Assembly: GCA_031422195.1 (NCBI GenBank)
Contig: JANOPZ010000139.1
Location: 1 to 28,166, forward strand
From: JALOTE01 sp031422195
GTDB lineage: Bacteria; Pseudomonadota; Alphaproteobacteria; Rhizobiales; Rhizobiaceae
Direction: 5' to 3'
DNA length: 28,166 nt
The translations under genes and the position numbers were made by a program. Positions 1 to 8,652 of the stretch are shown here, piece by piece. Each line of letters starts with the position of its first letter. The stretch's first letter is position 1. The notes under the pieces are model-generated. The model saw only the letters and a program-made list of their open reading frames with translations. It was not told the origin of the DNA and did not search any database.

Positions 1-1895
1 ACGAATACAAGCGGCAAGTCATCAACCGCCTTTGCCCCAATATCGCGCACCAAAGCCTGCGCATGAACAGTCTCACCGGCGCGATAAATACCGCGTTCTG
101 TCCAAGCTAAAACATCCAATTCACCTGCGGCAGGGCGGCCCGTAACACCTCGATCTGAAAGATCAAATCCAGCGCGTGTTAAATCCAAAAACACAAAATC
201 GTCCGCGCCATTTGCCGCCGTGATAATGGCCGGCGCTAAGCCTTCTTGCCCGCGTGTTAGACCAGCAACAAATACAGCCTTGCCTTCTGTATCTGTTACT
301 GCCTCTGCGAGCACCTCATTGTTGCGGGCCAGAAGTTTAAGCACAACATTTGCAATAGGTTTGGCCGTTTCGAGCGAACGGGCAAAAACACTCATACCGT
401 CTTCGCCGGTAAATGTCGTCAAACCAACATCAGAAACGACAAACCATTGTGTGGCTTTGGTCTCATACTGTTCATTGGCGCTGCCTGCCAGCGCGGCAGT
501 CATCACGTAAATACCTGGCTTGCGTTGAGGTAAAATAGTGTCGACATCAATACTGGTAATTACTTCAGCATTGAGCACGTTTTTTAAGGCAACTTCGCCT
601 TGCCACACAGGCTCACCAACGGATTTTTTGATACGCTCAACCGAATACCCATCGACCTGCTGCAAAAACTGCGACTCATCTAGAATTTGCGTGAGAGAAC
701 GATCTCCAACGCGATAGACATCAATTTTGGCTGAGGTTGCGTTGACAGAAACCAACGGAATGCCTCGACGGGCAGAGCCGGGTAGCACAAAGTTATCTGC
801 GTTAAACCGCACGTTGGCGGCGCGGTCGCGCACAAACAAATTCAGCACCACCGGCTCATTTAGATTTTCGCCCACAACTGACGGTAAGCCAGCACGCAGT
901 GTCAAACGATAGCGACTGCCGTGCTTCAAACCATCGACACAAATCTCGCGGCCTTGCGCGGTGAGCGCTTGCGGAACGGCGTCATCAAGTCTGACAAAAT
1001 TGGTATAATTAGCGTCGGTTAAATCCTCTGAAAATTGAACGCAAGCGCGAGGCGTTTCTGCGTCTGCGTCGATAGTGTTACCCAACATTCGGAAACCATA
1101 GCGCGCCCTCGCATCGCGTAAAGAAGCCTCTATTTCAGCCGAAGCCCGTAATTCTAAACTGGCTTGATAGGCGTCAATTGTTGCCCGACCATCACTGGCT
1201 CGATCAAATGCTTGCCCTAACACAGCAAGCGCGACAGACCGCTCTTCAAGAGTGCGCGAGGTTTGGTAAGCGTTAATTGCAGCCGAAAGGGCAGACTGCT
1301 GCAGAGTGTAGCTCTCATCCGCGCTTGGAGCGATGCCCAAGGTGCTTCGCGCCAAACCACTCCAAAGTTCAGCCGCATCAGGATTTGCGGCGATGGCTTG
1401 GCCAAAGCGAAAGGCGGCATTGCGGTTGTCACCTGCACTTTCGGCATTCTGTGCCGCGGCAATCAATTCAGAGTTGCTGGCACCGTCAACGGTTTGCGCG
1501 GCTAAAATGGTGGTTCGATATTGCGCGGCGGCATCAACATAATTTGCGGCAAATGGAAGCGGCTCGGGAGCGCCCAAATCTTCGCTAGAAGCAACTTCAA
1601 TCACTTTTCCGGCAATCGAACCGGGCGCTGATTTCAATTTGCCAAAATCGGTCTTGAGAAAGCACCATTGCACTTTAGAATTATAAGTAAATGCACGGCA
1701 CTTTTTGTCAGACAAGCAAATCGTTTCGCAAACACCAAGATCAACATCTTTTTCTGTGCGCAAGTCGAAGCCGAAATAATCGCCATCGTTGGAAATCGCA
1801 ATGTCGCGCTGAGTTTCAGCTGAATGGGCAAAACCGGCACCAATCACCATTGAAGCAAAAAAGATGCGGCAAAGAGCAAGCAGAAACTTTGACAT
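1..1895 (-). CDS. Alpha-2-macroglobulin-like envelope protein with N-terminal PAN/Apple domain (5' part, cut by left edge)
   Basis: About 631 codons are open on the minus strand from an ATG at 1895 to the window edge, so the C-terminal part is missing. Residues 1-26 form a signal peptide ending in AHSA. Residues about 30-90 form a PAN/Apple-like module with four cysteines (C56, C60, C66, C78) and the stretch CRAFTYNSKVQWCF. A helical, repeat-rich segment follows. After that come beta-rich macroglobulin-type domains, including TERGIYRAGETVHAQALVRD near the cut end, the typical MG-domain signature of this family. Bacterial alpha-2-macroglobulins are thought to trap proteases in the periplasm and are often paired with the peptidoglycan synthase gene pbpC, which would lie beyond position 1. 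No lipobox cysteine is visible, so I predict a periplasmic rather than a lipid-anchored protein. The bait region and any thioester motif are outside the window. Confidence 0.88.
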   Translation of the reverse strand, partial: MSKFLLALCRIFFASMVIGAGFAHSAETQRDIAISNDGDYFGFDLRTEKDVDLGVCETICLSDKKCRAFTYNSKVQWCFLKTDFGKLKSAPGSIAGKVIEVASSEDLGAPEPLPFAANYVDAAAQYRTTILAAQTVDGASNSELIAAAQNAESAGDNRNAAFRFGQAIAANPDAAELWSGLARSTLGIAPSADESYTLQQSALSAAINAYQTSRTLEERSVALAVLGQAFDRASDGRATIDAYQASLELRASAEIEASLRDARARYGFRMLGNTIDADAETPRACVQFSEDLTDANYTNFVRLDDAVPQALTAQGREICVDGLKHGSRYRLTLRAGLPSVVGENLNEPVVLNLFVRDRAANVRFNADNFVLPGSARRGIPLVSVNATSAKIDVYRVGDRSLTQILDESQFLQQVDGYSVERIKKSVGEPVWQGEVALKNVLNAEVITSIDVDTILPQRKPGIYVMTAALAGSANEQYETKATQWFVVSDVGLTTFTGEDGMSVFARSLETAKPIANVVLKLLARNNEVLAEAVTDTEGKAVFVAGLTRGQEGLAPAIITAANGADDFVFLDLTRAGFDLSDRGVTGRPAAGELDVLAWTERGIYRAGETVHAQALVRDIGAKAVDDLPLVF

Positions 1896-2061
1896 GGAAA
1901 AACTCCGGTTCAACGCTGGCTGAACCTGCAGCCTATGCCTCAACTGACCAGGGGGCAAGCGTCGATGTGGTAAAATTTGGTTTAACTCAAATGCGGTAAC
2001 AAGACGATCAGGATACTGGACAGCAGATTTCATTGGTGTCACAGACACGTGATCACTGCTA

Positions 2062-2081
2062 ATGCCGGATAAAACCGGCAT
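2062..2081 (+). promoter_or_regulatory. Perfect hairpin in the leader of the MFS transporter gene
   Basis: ATGCCGG and CCGGCAT form a perfect 7-bp stem around the loop ATAAAA, ending 42 nt before the ATG at 2124. No U-run follows, so it is not a classical terminator. It could be an operator, an mRNA-stabilising hairpin, or chance. The rest of 1896-2123 contains the divergent promoters for the two flanking genes, which I could not place confidently. Confidence 0.4.
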
Positions 2082-2123
2082 CTGTCAGCGAAACTAATAC
2101 GCCAATTTCCGGGAGGGACTTTT

Positions 2124-4346
2124 ATGGCAACTGTTACAAACGCCACACGTGGCGGCGCGATGACGGCTGAAGAGCGGAAGGTGATTATCGCTTCTTCTGC
2201 CGGAACCATTTTTGAATGGTATGATTTTTATCTTTTCGGCTCACTGGCCGCTGTAATTGGCGCGCAATTTTTTGCGCCGTTTCCTGAAGCTACGCGTAAC
2301 GTGTTTGCACTTTTGGCTTTTGCGGCAGGCTTTATCGTCCGTCCGTTTGGCGCTCTCGTGTTCGGCAGGATCGGCGATATTGTGGGCCGCAAATACACGT
2401 TCTTGATGACAATTCTCATTATGGGCTTTTCGACGTTCTTTGTAGGCCTGCTGCCCAGCTATCAAAGCTGGGGTGTTGCAGCACCCATCATTCTTATCGC
2501 CCTAAGGATGTTGCAAGGTCTGGCTCTTGGCGGCGAATATGGAGGGGCGGCAATTTATGTGGCCGAACATGCCCCTGCCAACCAGCGCGGCTATTTTACA
2601 GCGTTCATTCAGACGACGGCGACACTCGGCCTCTTGTTATCATTGGTGGTCATCTTGATGGTAACAGGCTACGTTAATGGCAATTACCCGTCAGTGCCTG
2701 ATCTGGACGCAGTCGGCGTTGCAATTATGAACGCCGACGGCACACCAAAAATGCTAACAGCTTTCCAATCTTGGGGATGGCGTATTCCATTCCTTGGCTC
2801 GATCGTTCTTTTGGCAATTTCGCTTTATATTCGTCTTCAGATGAATGAGAGCCCAGCCTTCAAAAAAATGAAGGAAGAAGGTGCCAATTCCAAAGCGCCA
2901 TTGACTGAGGCATTTGGCTCTGGCCGCAATGCTTTAGCCTTGTTGATTGCACCGGCCGCATTATTGATCCTGTTCATCGCAGGCATGTTGACAGGAACAC
3001 TTGCAGCTTACATCGGCATTGCATTTGTCGTAATCGCGGTCATCTGGGGATATATGAACGCAAAAATTGCGTTGATTGCTTTGGTTGGACTTGTCGCAGG
3101 ACAAGCCGTGGTTTGGTACACCGGGCAATTCTACGCATTGTTCTTTTTGCAAAACGTTATCAAAGTAGACTCGTTTACCGCCAACGTTTTGGTTGCTTGG
3201 TCGCTCATTTTGGGTACCGGAGGCTTCCTCGTCTTCGGCGCTTTGTCAGACCGGATCGGCCGTAAGCCTATCATTCTGGCTGGTTGCCTGATTGCAGCAC
3301 TAACCTTTCTGCCGGTGTTTAACTTCCTGACCAAAATCGCCAACCCTGCACTTCATGCTGCGCATCAAACTCCGGTGACAGTAACAGCGCTGGAAGAAAA
3401 CTGCTCTTTCCAATTCAACCCAACCAATACTTTGACGTTCAGCAACTCTTGCGACATCGCCAAAGCTTTGCTGGCCCGCACGTCTGTCAACTACACCACT
3501 TCATATGATCCAGCAGCAACGTTGGCACAGGTGAAAGTCGGCGATACAGTTGTTTCATCATATGATGGGGCAGCCAATAAAAAGGCGATTGCTGATGCAA
3601 AAGCTGCGCTTGGCGAAGTAACCAAAGGCATGGATGCAGCAGCACTGACCACACTTAATGGCTCAGAATCTGCAATGAGAGCAGCAAAAACCGCCGTTGG
3701 AAAAGCAGAAACTGCGCTTAAGGCTTTGGCCGAAAGCACAGACGCAGCAGCAAAAACAGCAGCGCAAGCAGCACTTGATACTGCCAATGCTGCACTAACT
3801 ACGGCCCAGTCAGCGCTTGATGCTGCACGTGCCGCATCGCCTGCCGATGTTATGGCAAGTTACGATGCAGCAGCAGCAGCTCTTGCGAAAGAAAACGGCG
3901 TCAAAGGCGGGTTTGAAAAAGGCGTAAACGATGCCCTTAAGGCTGCCGGTTATCCGCTGGTTGCCGCAAGCAACACGACTGTCGCCAAAGCTCAGACCTT
4001 CATCGACATCTTCACAACGCAAAAACTTACGATTATTGCCGTTCTTACCTATCTGATCATCCTTGTGACGATGGTATATGGCCCGATCGCTGCGATGCTT
4101 GTCGAAATGTTCCCGACGCGCATTCGCTACTCAGGCCTGTCACTGCCATATCACGTCGGCAACGGCTGGTTCGGTGGCTTAATGCCGGCGACGGCTTTCG
4201 CAATTTCAGCCCAAACCGGCGATATTTATGCGGGTCTATGGTATGCAATCGTGATTGCGATGATGACTGTCGTGGTTGGTTTGTTCTTTGTGCCAAATGG
4301 CACACATAAGAAAGACATCTTCGCTGACGATCGCGCAAAACGCTAA
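2124..4346 (+). CDS. MFS transporter, metabolite:H+ symporter (MHS) type, with two insertions
   Basis: This 740-residue inner-membrane protein has clear MHS-family features: EWYDFYLFGS near residue 31, GRIGDIVGRK near 81, GALSDRIGRKP near 372, and MLVEMFPTRIRYSGLSLPYH near 658. The family usually has about 430-560 residues. Two segments make this one larger. Residues about 278-312 are an extra hydrophobic stretch placed before the usual AGQAVVWYTGQF helix. Residues about 405-632 are a long non-membrane loop with an Ala-rich, coiled-coil-like core (about 483-590). Related transporters carry a shorter form of this loop with a similar CSFQFNP...SCDIAK start. The substrate cannot be read from sequence; the family takes carboxylates, betaines and similar solutes. 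The start is well supported by GGGAGG at 2111, 7 nt before ATG. The gene stands alone between a divergent gene and a terminator. MFS membership is very likely; substrate is unknown. Confidence 0.93.
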   Translation: MATVTNATRGGAMTAEERKVIIASSAGTIFEWYDFYLFGSLAAVIGAQFFAPFPEATRNVFALLAFAAGFIVRPFGALVFGRIGDIVGRKYTFLMTILIMGFSTFFVGLLPSYQSWGVAAPIILIALRMLQGLALGGEYGGAAIYVAEHAPANQRGYFTAFIQTTATLGLLLSLVVILMVTGYVNGNYPSVPDLDAVGVAIMNADGTPKMLTAFQSWGWRIPFLGSIVLLAISLYIRLQMNESPAFKKMKEEGANSKAPLTEAFGSGRNALALLIAPAALLILFIAGMLTGTLAAYIGIAFVVIAVIWGYMNAKIALIALVGLVAGQAVVWYTGQFYALFFLQNVIKVDSFTANVLVAWSLILGTGGFLVFGALSDRIGRKPIILAGCLIAALTFLPVFNFLTKIANPALHAAHQTPVTVTALEENCSFQFNPTNTLTFSNSCDIAKALLARTSVNYTTSYDPAATLAQVKVGDTVVSSYDGAANKKAIADAKAALGEVTKGMDAAALTTLNGSESAMRAAKTAVGKAETALKALAESTDAAAKTAAQAALDTANAALTTAQSALDAARAASPADVMASYDAAAAALAKENGVKGGFEKGVNDALKAAGYPLVAASNTTVAKAQTFIDIFTTQKLTIIAVLTYLIILVTMVYGPIAAMLVEMFPTRIRYSGLSLPYHVGNGWFGGLMPATAFAISAQTGDIYAGLWYAIVIAMMTVVVGLFFVPNGTHKKDIFADDRAKR

Positions 4347-4376
4347 TCTGACGCGCTAAGTTGCAAAAATAAATAT

Positions 4377-4405
4377 CGCCCCCGGCTACAAACCGGGGGC
4401 GTTTT
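4377..4405 (+). terminator. Rho-independent terminator of the MFS gene
   Basis: CGCCCCCGG (4377-4385) and CCGGGGGCG (4393-4401) form a perfect 9-bp GC-rich stem with a 7-nt loop, followed at once by TTTT. It lies 30 nt after the transporter stop codon. Upstream A/T-rich sequence may let it also stop transcription of the convergent small membrane protein gene. Confidence 0.92.
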
Positions 4406-4414
4406 CTTGGGAAC

Positions 4415-4702
4415 CTACTTGGAAAATTTGCGCCAAATATAAATCGCGCCAAACATGATGGTGGCGATAATAGTGTTTGAGATTACACCGGCAGATATGA
4501 TCGCAAACTGCGTTTGCTCTCCGCTTGGCATGGTCACAGCAATTATAAACGCGACAAACACAAGACCGGCTGCCATCGGCACAAACCAGCCGGTGATACC
4601 AAAGTTGCGGATTGTAGTATAAATCAGCGCCGCAATCAGCCCGATCCTGAACGGATCAGCCAGCTGTGACACAACGATAGCGGCAAAATTATCGGGGATC
4701 AT
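4415..4702 (-). CDS. Small membrane protein translationally coupled to melA
   Basis: A 95-residue protein starting MIPDNFAAIVV, whose ATG overlaps the TGA of melA in an ATGA junction, which argues for translational coupling. An ATG further upstream at 4750 would add 16 Arg-rich residues encoded inside the melA 3' end, so I prefer 4702. Three hydrophobic segments are visible at about residues 16-32, 35-53 and 62-86, followed by a basic C-terminal tail (IWRKFSK). I do not recognise a family. Coupling to a GH4 alpha-galactosidase suggests a linked role, perhaps with sugar uptake or as a membrane partner, but that is inference. It is far too small to be a known transporter on its own. Confidence 0.75.
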   Translation of the reverse strand: MIPDNFAAIVVSQLADPFRIGLIAALIYTTIRNFGITGWFVPMAAGLVFVAFIIAVTMPSGEQTQFAIISAGVISNTIIATIMFGAIYIWRKFSK

Positions 4703-6075
4703 TCTGCGGCAATCCGCTGCCCGGCGCCGCGCGCCCATGCAGGCAGCCATTGACCATGGGCATTGAGCAAATCGTCCACCACAGCGCGGATTTGATCCAA
4801 GTCGAGCTCGGCAGCGGTGTGCGGATCGAGCATCGCCGCGTGATAAATATGCTCACGATCTTCTTTTATAAGCGCGGCAACAGTCAATTCTTGGACATTG
4901 ATATTGGTCCGCATCAGCGCGATCAATTGCGGCGGGATGTTGGCTACCATCGTCGGTTGTAAGCCATTTTCATCCACCAAAGTCGGCACCTCAACTGCGC
5001 AACCCGTAGGCAATTGCGGGATGAAACCATGATTGGCGACGTTGCCGTAAATCACGGACGGTTCGCCCGTGACGACTGAATTGATAATCTGCGAGGCATA
5101 TTCATGGCTGGCCTCAACGTCAATTGTTTCAGCGTTGCGATATTCATCGGCAACACTCTTCCAACGCGCAACTTGTTCGATGCAACGCACCGGATATTCA
5201 TCAAGCGGAATACCAAAGCGCTCGATCAAATCAGGCCGATCACGCTTGATGAAATATGGCGTATACTCGGCAAAGTGCTCCGAGCTTTCAGTCACAAAAT
5301 AACCAAGCTGCATCAGCATTTCATAACGCACTTTATTGGGGCAACGCGCGTTATGCGGGTTAGGCTTTGGAAAGCGCCCCTCACGGTAGCCCTTTTTCAA
5401 TGCTGGATAGAGATCAATGTAAGAGCCGTCTTTCTGGCGCTGCTCAAAATGCGTGTAGAACGCCATATGGTTGATGCCACCCGCCCGATAGCGCAATTCA
5501 TTGACAGGAATATCGAGATCATGCGCCAATTCGGCCGCGGTGCCTTGAACCGAATGGCAAAGGCCGACTTGGCGGATCGTCGGGTATTTTTCTGCAATCG
5601 CCCAAGTGTTTATCGCCATCGGGTTGACATATTGCAGCATGATCGCGTTCGGGCAGACCTGTAGCATGTCTTCGCAAATCGACCACAAATGCGGCACGGT
5701 GCGCAGGCCGCGCATGATACCGCCGACACCCAGCGTATCGGCAATCGTGTGGCGAAGGCCATATTTTTTCGGCACCTCAAAATCAGTCACTGTGCAAGGC
5801 TCATAACCACCGATCTGGAATGAAACCACCACGAAATCTGCGCCATTCAAGGCTTGGCGCTGGTTCATCGTCGTCGTAACTTTGGCTTTAACACCCAGCG
5901 TTTTGGCCATCTTACTGACCACGATTTCGCTTTCTTCCAAGCGCTGCGGGTCAATATCCATCAGGGCAAAATGCGCATTTGCCAGCGCCGGGCGCTGCAA
6001 AATATCACCGGCAATATTTTTGGTGAAAACCGTCGATCCAGCACCGATAAAGGCAATTTTGGGCGAATTTGACAT
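4699..6075 (-). CDS. melA: GH4-family alpha-galactosidase
   Basis: A 458-residue protein of glycoside hydrolase family 4, cytoplasmic enzymes that cleave glycosidic bonds by a redox-elimination mechanism needing NAD+ and a divalent metal. The N-terminal Rossmann motif is FIGAGSTVFT (residues 9-18). The metal-binding signature is GLCHSVQGT (C173, H174) followed by the second metal histidine in GGINHMAFY (H203); NPM occurs at 151-153. In GH4 a CHSV signature is associated with alpha-galactosidases of the MelA type rather than with phospho-glucosidases (CDMP, CNVP). Length fits the family. It is divergent from a MelR-like regulator and overlaps the downstream membrane protein gene by 4 nt. Substrate could be melibiose-type galactosides; an alpha-glucosidase or other hexoside activity is not excluded by sequence alone. 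Confidence 0.93.
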   Translation of the reverse strand: MSNSPKIAFIGAGSTVFTKNIAGDILQRPALANAHFALMDIDPQRLEESEIVVSKMAKTLGVKAKVTTTMNQRQALNGADFVVVSFQIGGYEPCTVTDFEVPKKYGLRHTIADTLGVGGIMRGLRTVPHLWSICEDMLQVCPNAIMLQYVNPMAINTWAIAEKYPTIRQVGLCHSVQGTAAELAHDLDIPVNELRYRAGGINHMAFYTHFEQRQKDGSYIDLYPALKKGYREGRFPKPNPHNARCPNKVRYEMLMQLGYFVTESSEHFAEYTPYFIKRDRPDLIERFGIPLDEYPVRCIEQVARWKSVADEYRNAETIDVEASHEYASQIINSVVTGEPSVIYGNVANHGFIPQLPTGCAVEVPTLVDENGLQPTMVANIPPQLIALMRTNINVQELTVAALIKEDREHIYHAAMLDPHTAAELDLDQIRAVVDDLLNAHGQWLPAWARGAGQRIAAE

Positions 6076-6168
6076 AACACGAGCTCTGATTTGGATAATG
6101 AGAAACTGTTGCCAAACTCAATCATTAACAATACTGTTTTCACAGATTTTATTCCGGTTTTATAAGAT
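6076..6168. promoter_or_regulatory. Divergent promoter region between melA and the MelR-like regulator
   Basis: This 93-nt A/T-rich gap must hold the start signals for melA (minus) and probably the regulator gene (plus). ACTGTT occurs twice, at 6105 and 6133, 28 bp apart in the same orientation, and could be part of AraC-type binding sites. No convincing -10/-35 pair could be assigned on either strand. MelR-type regulators elsewhere bind direct repeats in such a gap. Confidence 0.45.
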
Positions 6169-7026
6169 TTGAAAACACAAGGCACTCTTTATAACCCGGC
6201 CCGGGCATTCGGTGCTTTTGCGATCCGCAATCTTATCCCGCAAACAATGGATGCCCCGCATTGGCACGGCCATGTTGAAATTAACGCCCTTTCCGGCGCG
6301 TCGATGATTTATGATTTTGATGGCAAAATTGTAGAATTGGCAAATGGCACGGTGACAATGTTTTGGGCGGGCGTGCCCCACCGTTCAACATTTGTCTCGC
6401 CGGACGGCACGCCTCACTTGACCAATATTTACCTGCCGCTCGACCGCTTTTTATTGATGTCGCATATTGCCGGGCTGCAACGAATGCTTTTGGCAGGAGC
6501 AATCATCACTCTGCCAGAAAACTTAATTGACGCCAAAAAACTGTCTGAGTGGCAGACTGATCTTGCCGCTGAAAATGCCGAAAGGCAGGCCCTCGTTGTG
6601 ATGGAACTTAACACGATGCTGCGCCGCGTTTCGGCAAGCCCGCTGTCATTTTTGCGCAAACCGACCGGCATTGAAAACGAAACCTCAGACATGTCCTCAT
6701 CCAACGCCCGCCATGTGGTCGCAATGATCCGGCACGTGATGGAAAATCTGGGTGACCGGCTTTCAAACGCCGACGTCACACGCGTCACCGGCCTCCACAT
6801 GAATTATGCGCTCAGTATATTTTCTTCCGTCATGCGCATCCCGCTAAAGCGCTTTATCATCCGCATGCGGCTAGCCAGAGCGCGCGGGTTGCTCGCTGAA
6901 AGTGATTTGCCGGTGGCAACCATTGCCGCCAATTGCGGCTTTGGCTCACAGAGCCAGTTTTATGAAGCCTTCAAGGTGGCTTATGGGACAACCCCGCGCG
7001 CCGCCAGATTAGGCCATAAAGGATGA
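6169..7026 (+). CDS. MelR-like AraC-family transcriptional regulator
   Basis: A 285-residue regulator with an N-terminal cupin-like sensing domain (HWHGHVEINALSG, then MFWAGVPHRS) and a C-terminal double helix-turn-helix of the AraC type (about residues 185-280, with LPVATIAANCGFGSQSQFYE as the second recognition unit). The N-terminal pattern HWHG...MFWA..PH strongly resembles E. coli MelR, the melibiose activator. It is divergent from the alpha-galactosidase gene, as expected for its regulator. The start is uncertain: TTG at 6169 has no clear ribosome binding site, but the next ATG (6247) would begin only three residues before the conserved HWHG, so the longer form is more likely. Likely ligand is an alpha-galactoside or its product. 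Confidence 0.88.
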   Translation: MKTQGTLYNPARAFGAFAIRNLIPQTMDAPHWHGHVEINALSGASMIYDFDGKIVELANGTVTMFWAGVPHRSTFVSPDGTPHLTNIYLPLDRFLLMSHIAGLQRMLLAGAIITLPENLIDAKKLSEWQTDLAAENAERQALVVMELNTMLRRVSASPLSFLRKPTGIENETSDMSSSNARHVVAMIRHVMENLGDRLSNADVTRVTGLHMNYALSIFSSVMRIPLKRFIIRMRLARARGLLAESDLPVATIAANCGFGSQSQFYEAFKVAYGTTPRAARLGHKG

Positions 7027-7101
7027 TTGACAGCCCGTCGATTACGCATAACTGATATTACACTGCGCCTTGCGCGATTGGGCATTTTCGGGAGACACAA
7101 A

Positions 7102-8652
7102 TTGGATAGTCAAGCCGCACGAGCAGGCATTTTACGCCTGCATGTCGCCGATAATTTGGTGGTCACAACCAAGCCCTTCCCAAAAGGCGTGCAACCCTTG
7201 GGAGAAGGCTTGCCGTTGGTAACGCATGTTCCGCTTGGCCATAAAATCGCAACGAAAGACATGTCCGAAGGCAACGCCATTTTGAAATTTGGCCAAATCA
7301 TCGGCTACGCGACGCAAGCCATTGGCATGGGAGCACACATTCACAGCCATAATTGCGCGTTTGGGGCTCACGATCAAACTTATGAGATCGGCGCAGATTA
7401 TGTGCCGGTGGAGTTTGTGCCTGAAAATCAACGCCGCACTTTTATGGGCTATCGCCGTGCTGATGCAAAAAACGGAGACCGCGCTGGCACCCGCAATTTC
7501 ATTGCGCTTTGTGCGACAGTCAATTGTTCCGCGACCGTTATTCGCCATATTGCCGACCGCGTGAACCGCTCAGGCGTTTTAGATGCCTTTCCCAATATCG
7601 ACGGCGTGATCGCGCTCGCTCACGGCACTGGCTGCGGCATGGCCTCTTCCGGTGAAGGCTATGAGGCTTTACAGCGTGTGCTGTGGGGCTATGCCACTCA
7701 CCCCAATGTCGGCGCAACAATCTTTATCGGCCTTGGCTGTGAAGTGATGCAGATAGGGCGCATGAAAGAAATGTTTGGCGCATCCGGCAACGAACGCTTT
7801 CACGGCCTCACCATTCAAGAAACCGGCGGCACGCGCAAAACCATTGAAGCCGGTGTGGCAGCAATTACTGCAATGTTGCCAGAAGTGAACAAAGCCACCC
7901 GCGAGCCTATTTCGATCTCCGAACTTATTGTCGGCTTGCAATGCGGTGGTTCAGACGGATTTTCCGGCATTACTGCCAACCCGGCCTTGGGCGCAGCGAC
8001 AGATTTGCTGGTCAAACAAGGCGGCACGGCACTTCTGTCTGAAACGCCTGAAATATATGGTGCAGAACAATTATTAGTGCGCCGCGCTGCCAGTCAAGAC
8101 GTCGGGCAAAAACTGATCGACCGTATCCGTTGGTGGGAAAATTACACCGCCATCAACAATGGTGCGATGGACAATAACCCATCCCCCGGCAACAAGGCTG
8201 GCGGGCTGACGACCATCCTCGAAAAGTCACTTGGCGCAGCAGCAAAAGGTGGCACTTTGGCTTTGGCAGACGTGTTGCTTTACGCCGAACGCGTCAAGGA
8301 GCGTGGCTTTGTGTTTATGGACTCGCCCGGTTATGATCCGGTGTCGGCCACAGGGCAAATCGCTTCAGGTGCTCAACTGGTGGTGTTTACCACGGGCCGT
8401 GGTTCCGCTTTCGGCTCAAAACCTGCACCCACCATCAAAGTTGCAACCAACTCGCCAATGTTCCGCGTGTTGGATGAAGACATGGATTTGAATTGCGGTG
8501 ATATCATTGATGAAGGCGTTTCAATTGACGACAAGGGCGCTGAAATTTTGGAAATGATGATTGCGGTTGCTTCGGGACAACAATCAAAATCGGAAGCGCT
8601 GGGCCTTGGTGACAATGAATTTGTGCCTTGGCAAATCGGCGCGGTGATGTGA
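7102..8652 (+). CDS. uxaA: UxaA-family dehydratase (altronate/galactarate dehydratase-like)
   Basis: A 516-residue protein with the two-part UxaA architecture: an N-terminal SAF-like domain (about residues 1-100, with AIGMGAHIHSHN at its end) and a large C-terminal domain (from FMGYRRADAKNGDRAGTRNF, with NCSATVIRHIADR, HGTGCGM and GLQCGGSDGFSG). Family members dehydrate sugar acids such as D-altronate or galactarate, using iron. I chose TTG at 7102 because GGGAG (7090-7094) lies 7 nt upstream and the protein then starts right at the SAF domain; the frame is open back to 7027, directly after the regulator stop, but that would add 25 residues with no support. It is 75 nt downstream of the MelR-like gene and may be cotranscribed. 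The exact substrate is unknown; paralogues act on several aldonates. Confidence 0.85.
   Translation: MDSQAARAGILRLHVADNLVVTTKPFPKGVQPLGEGLPLVTHVPLGHKIATKDMSEGNAILKFGQIIGYATQAIGMGAHIHSHNCAFGAHDQTYEIGADYVPVEFVPENQRRTFMGYRRADAKNGDRAGTRNFIALCATVNCSATVIRHIADRVNRSGVLDAFPNIDGVIALAHGTGCGMASSGEGYEALQRVLWGYATHPNVGATIFIGLGCEVMQIGRMKEMFGASGNERFHGLTIQETGGTRKTIEAGVAAITAMLPEVNKATREPISISELIVGLQCGGSDGFSGITANPALGAATDLLVKQGGTALLSETPEIYGAEQLLVRRAASQDVGQKLIDRIRWWENYTAINNGAMDNNPSPGNKAGGLTTILEKSLGAAAKGGTLALADVLLYAERVKERGFVFMDSPGYDPVSATGQIASGAQLVVFTTGRGSAFGSKPAPTIKVATNSPMFRVLDEDMDLNCGDIIDEGVSIDDKGAEILEMMIAVASGQQSKSEALGLGDNEFVPWQIGAVM

Noticed and set aside
1277..1588. Overlapping plus-strand frames of 69-103 codons
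   Set aside because: They are antisense to the alpha-2-macroglobulin gene, which is supported by signal peptide and domain motifs.
3491..3787. A 98-codon Ala-rich minus-strand frame
   Set aside because: It is the mirror of the Ala-rich insertion in the MFS transporter; GC-rich Ala codons give open antisense frames.
4703..4750. Longer start (ATG 4750) for the small membrane protein
   Set aside because: It would add an Arg-rich stretch that is just the melA 3' end in another frame; the ATGA overlap start is better supported.
5104..5664. A 186-codon open frame on the plus strand
   Set aside because: It lies wholly antisense to melA, whose motifs are clear, and its translation shows no recognisable features.
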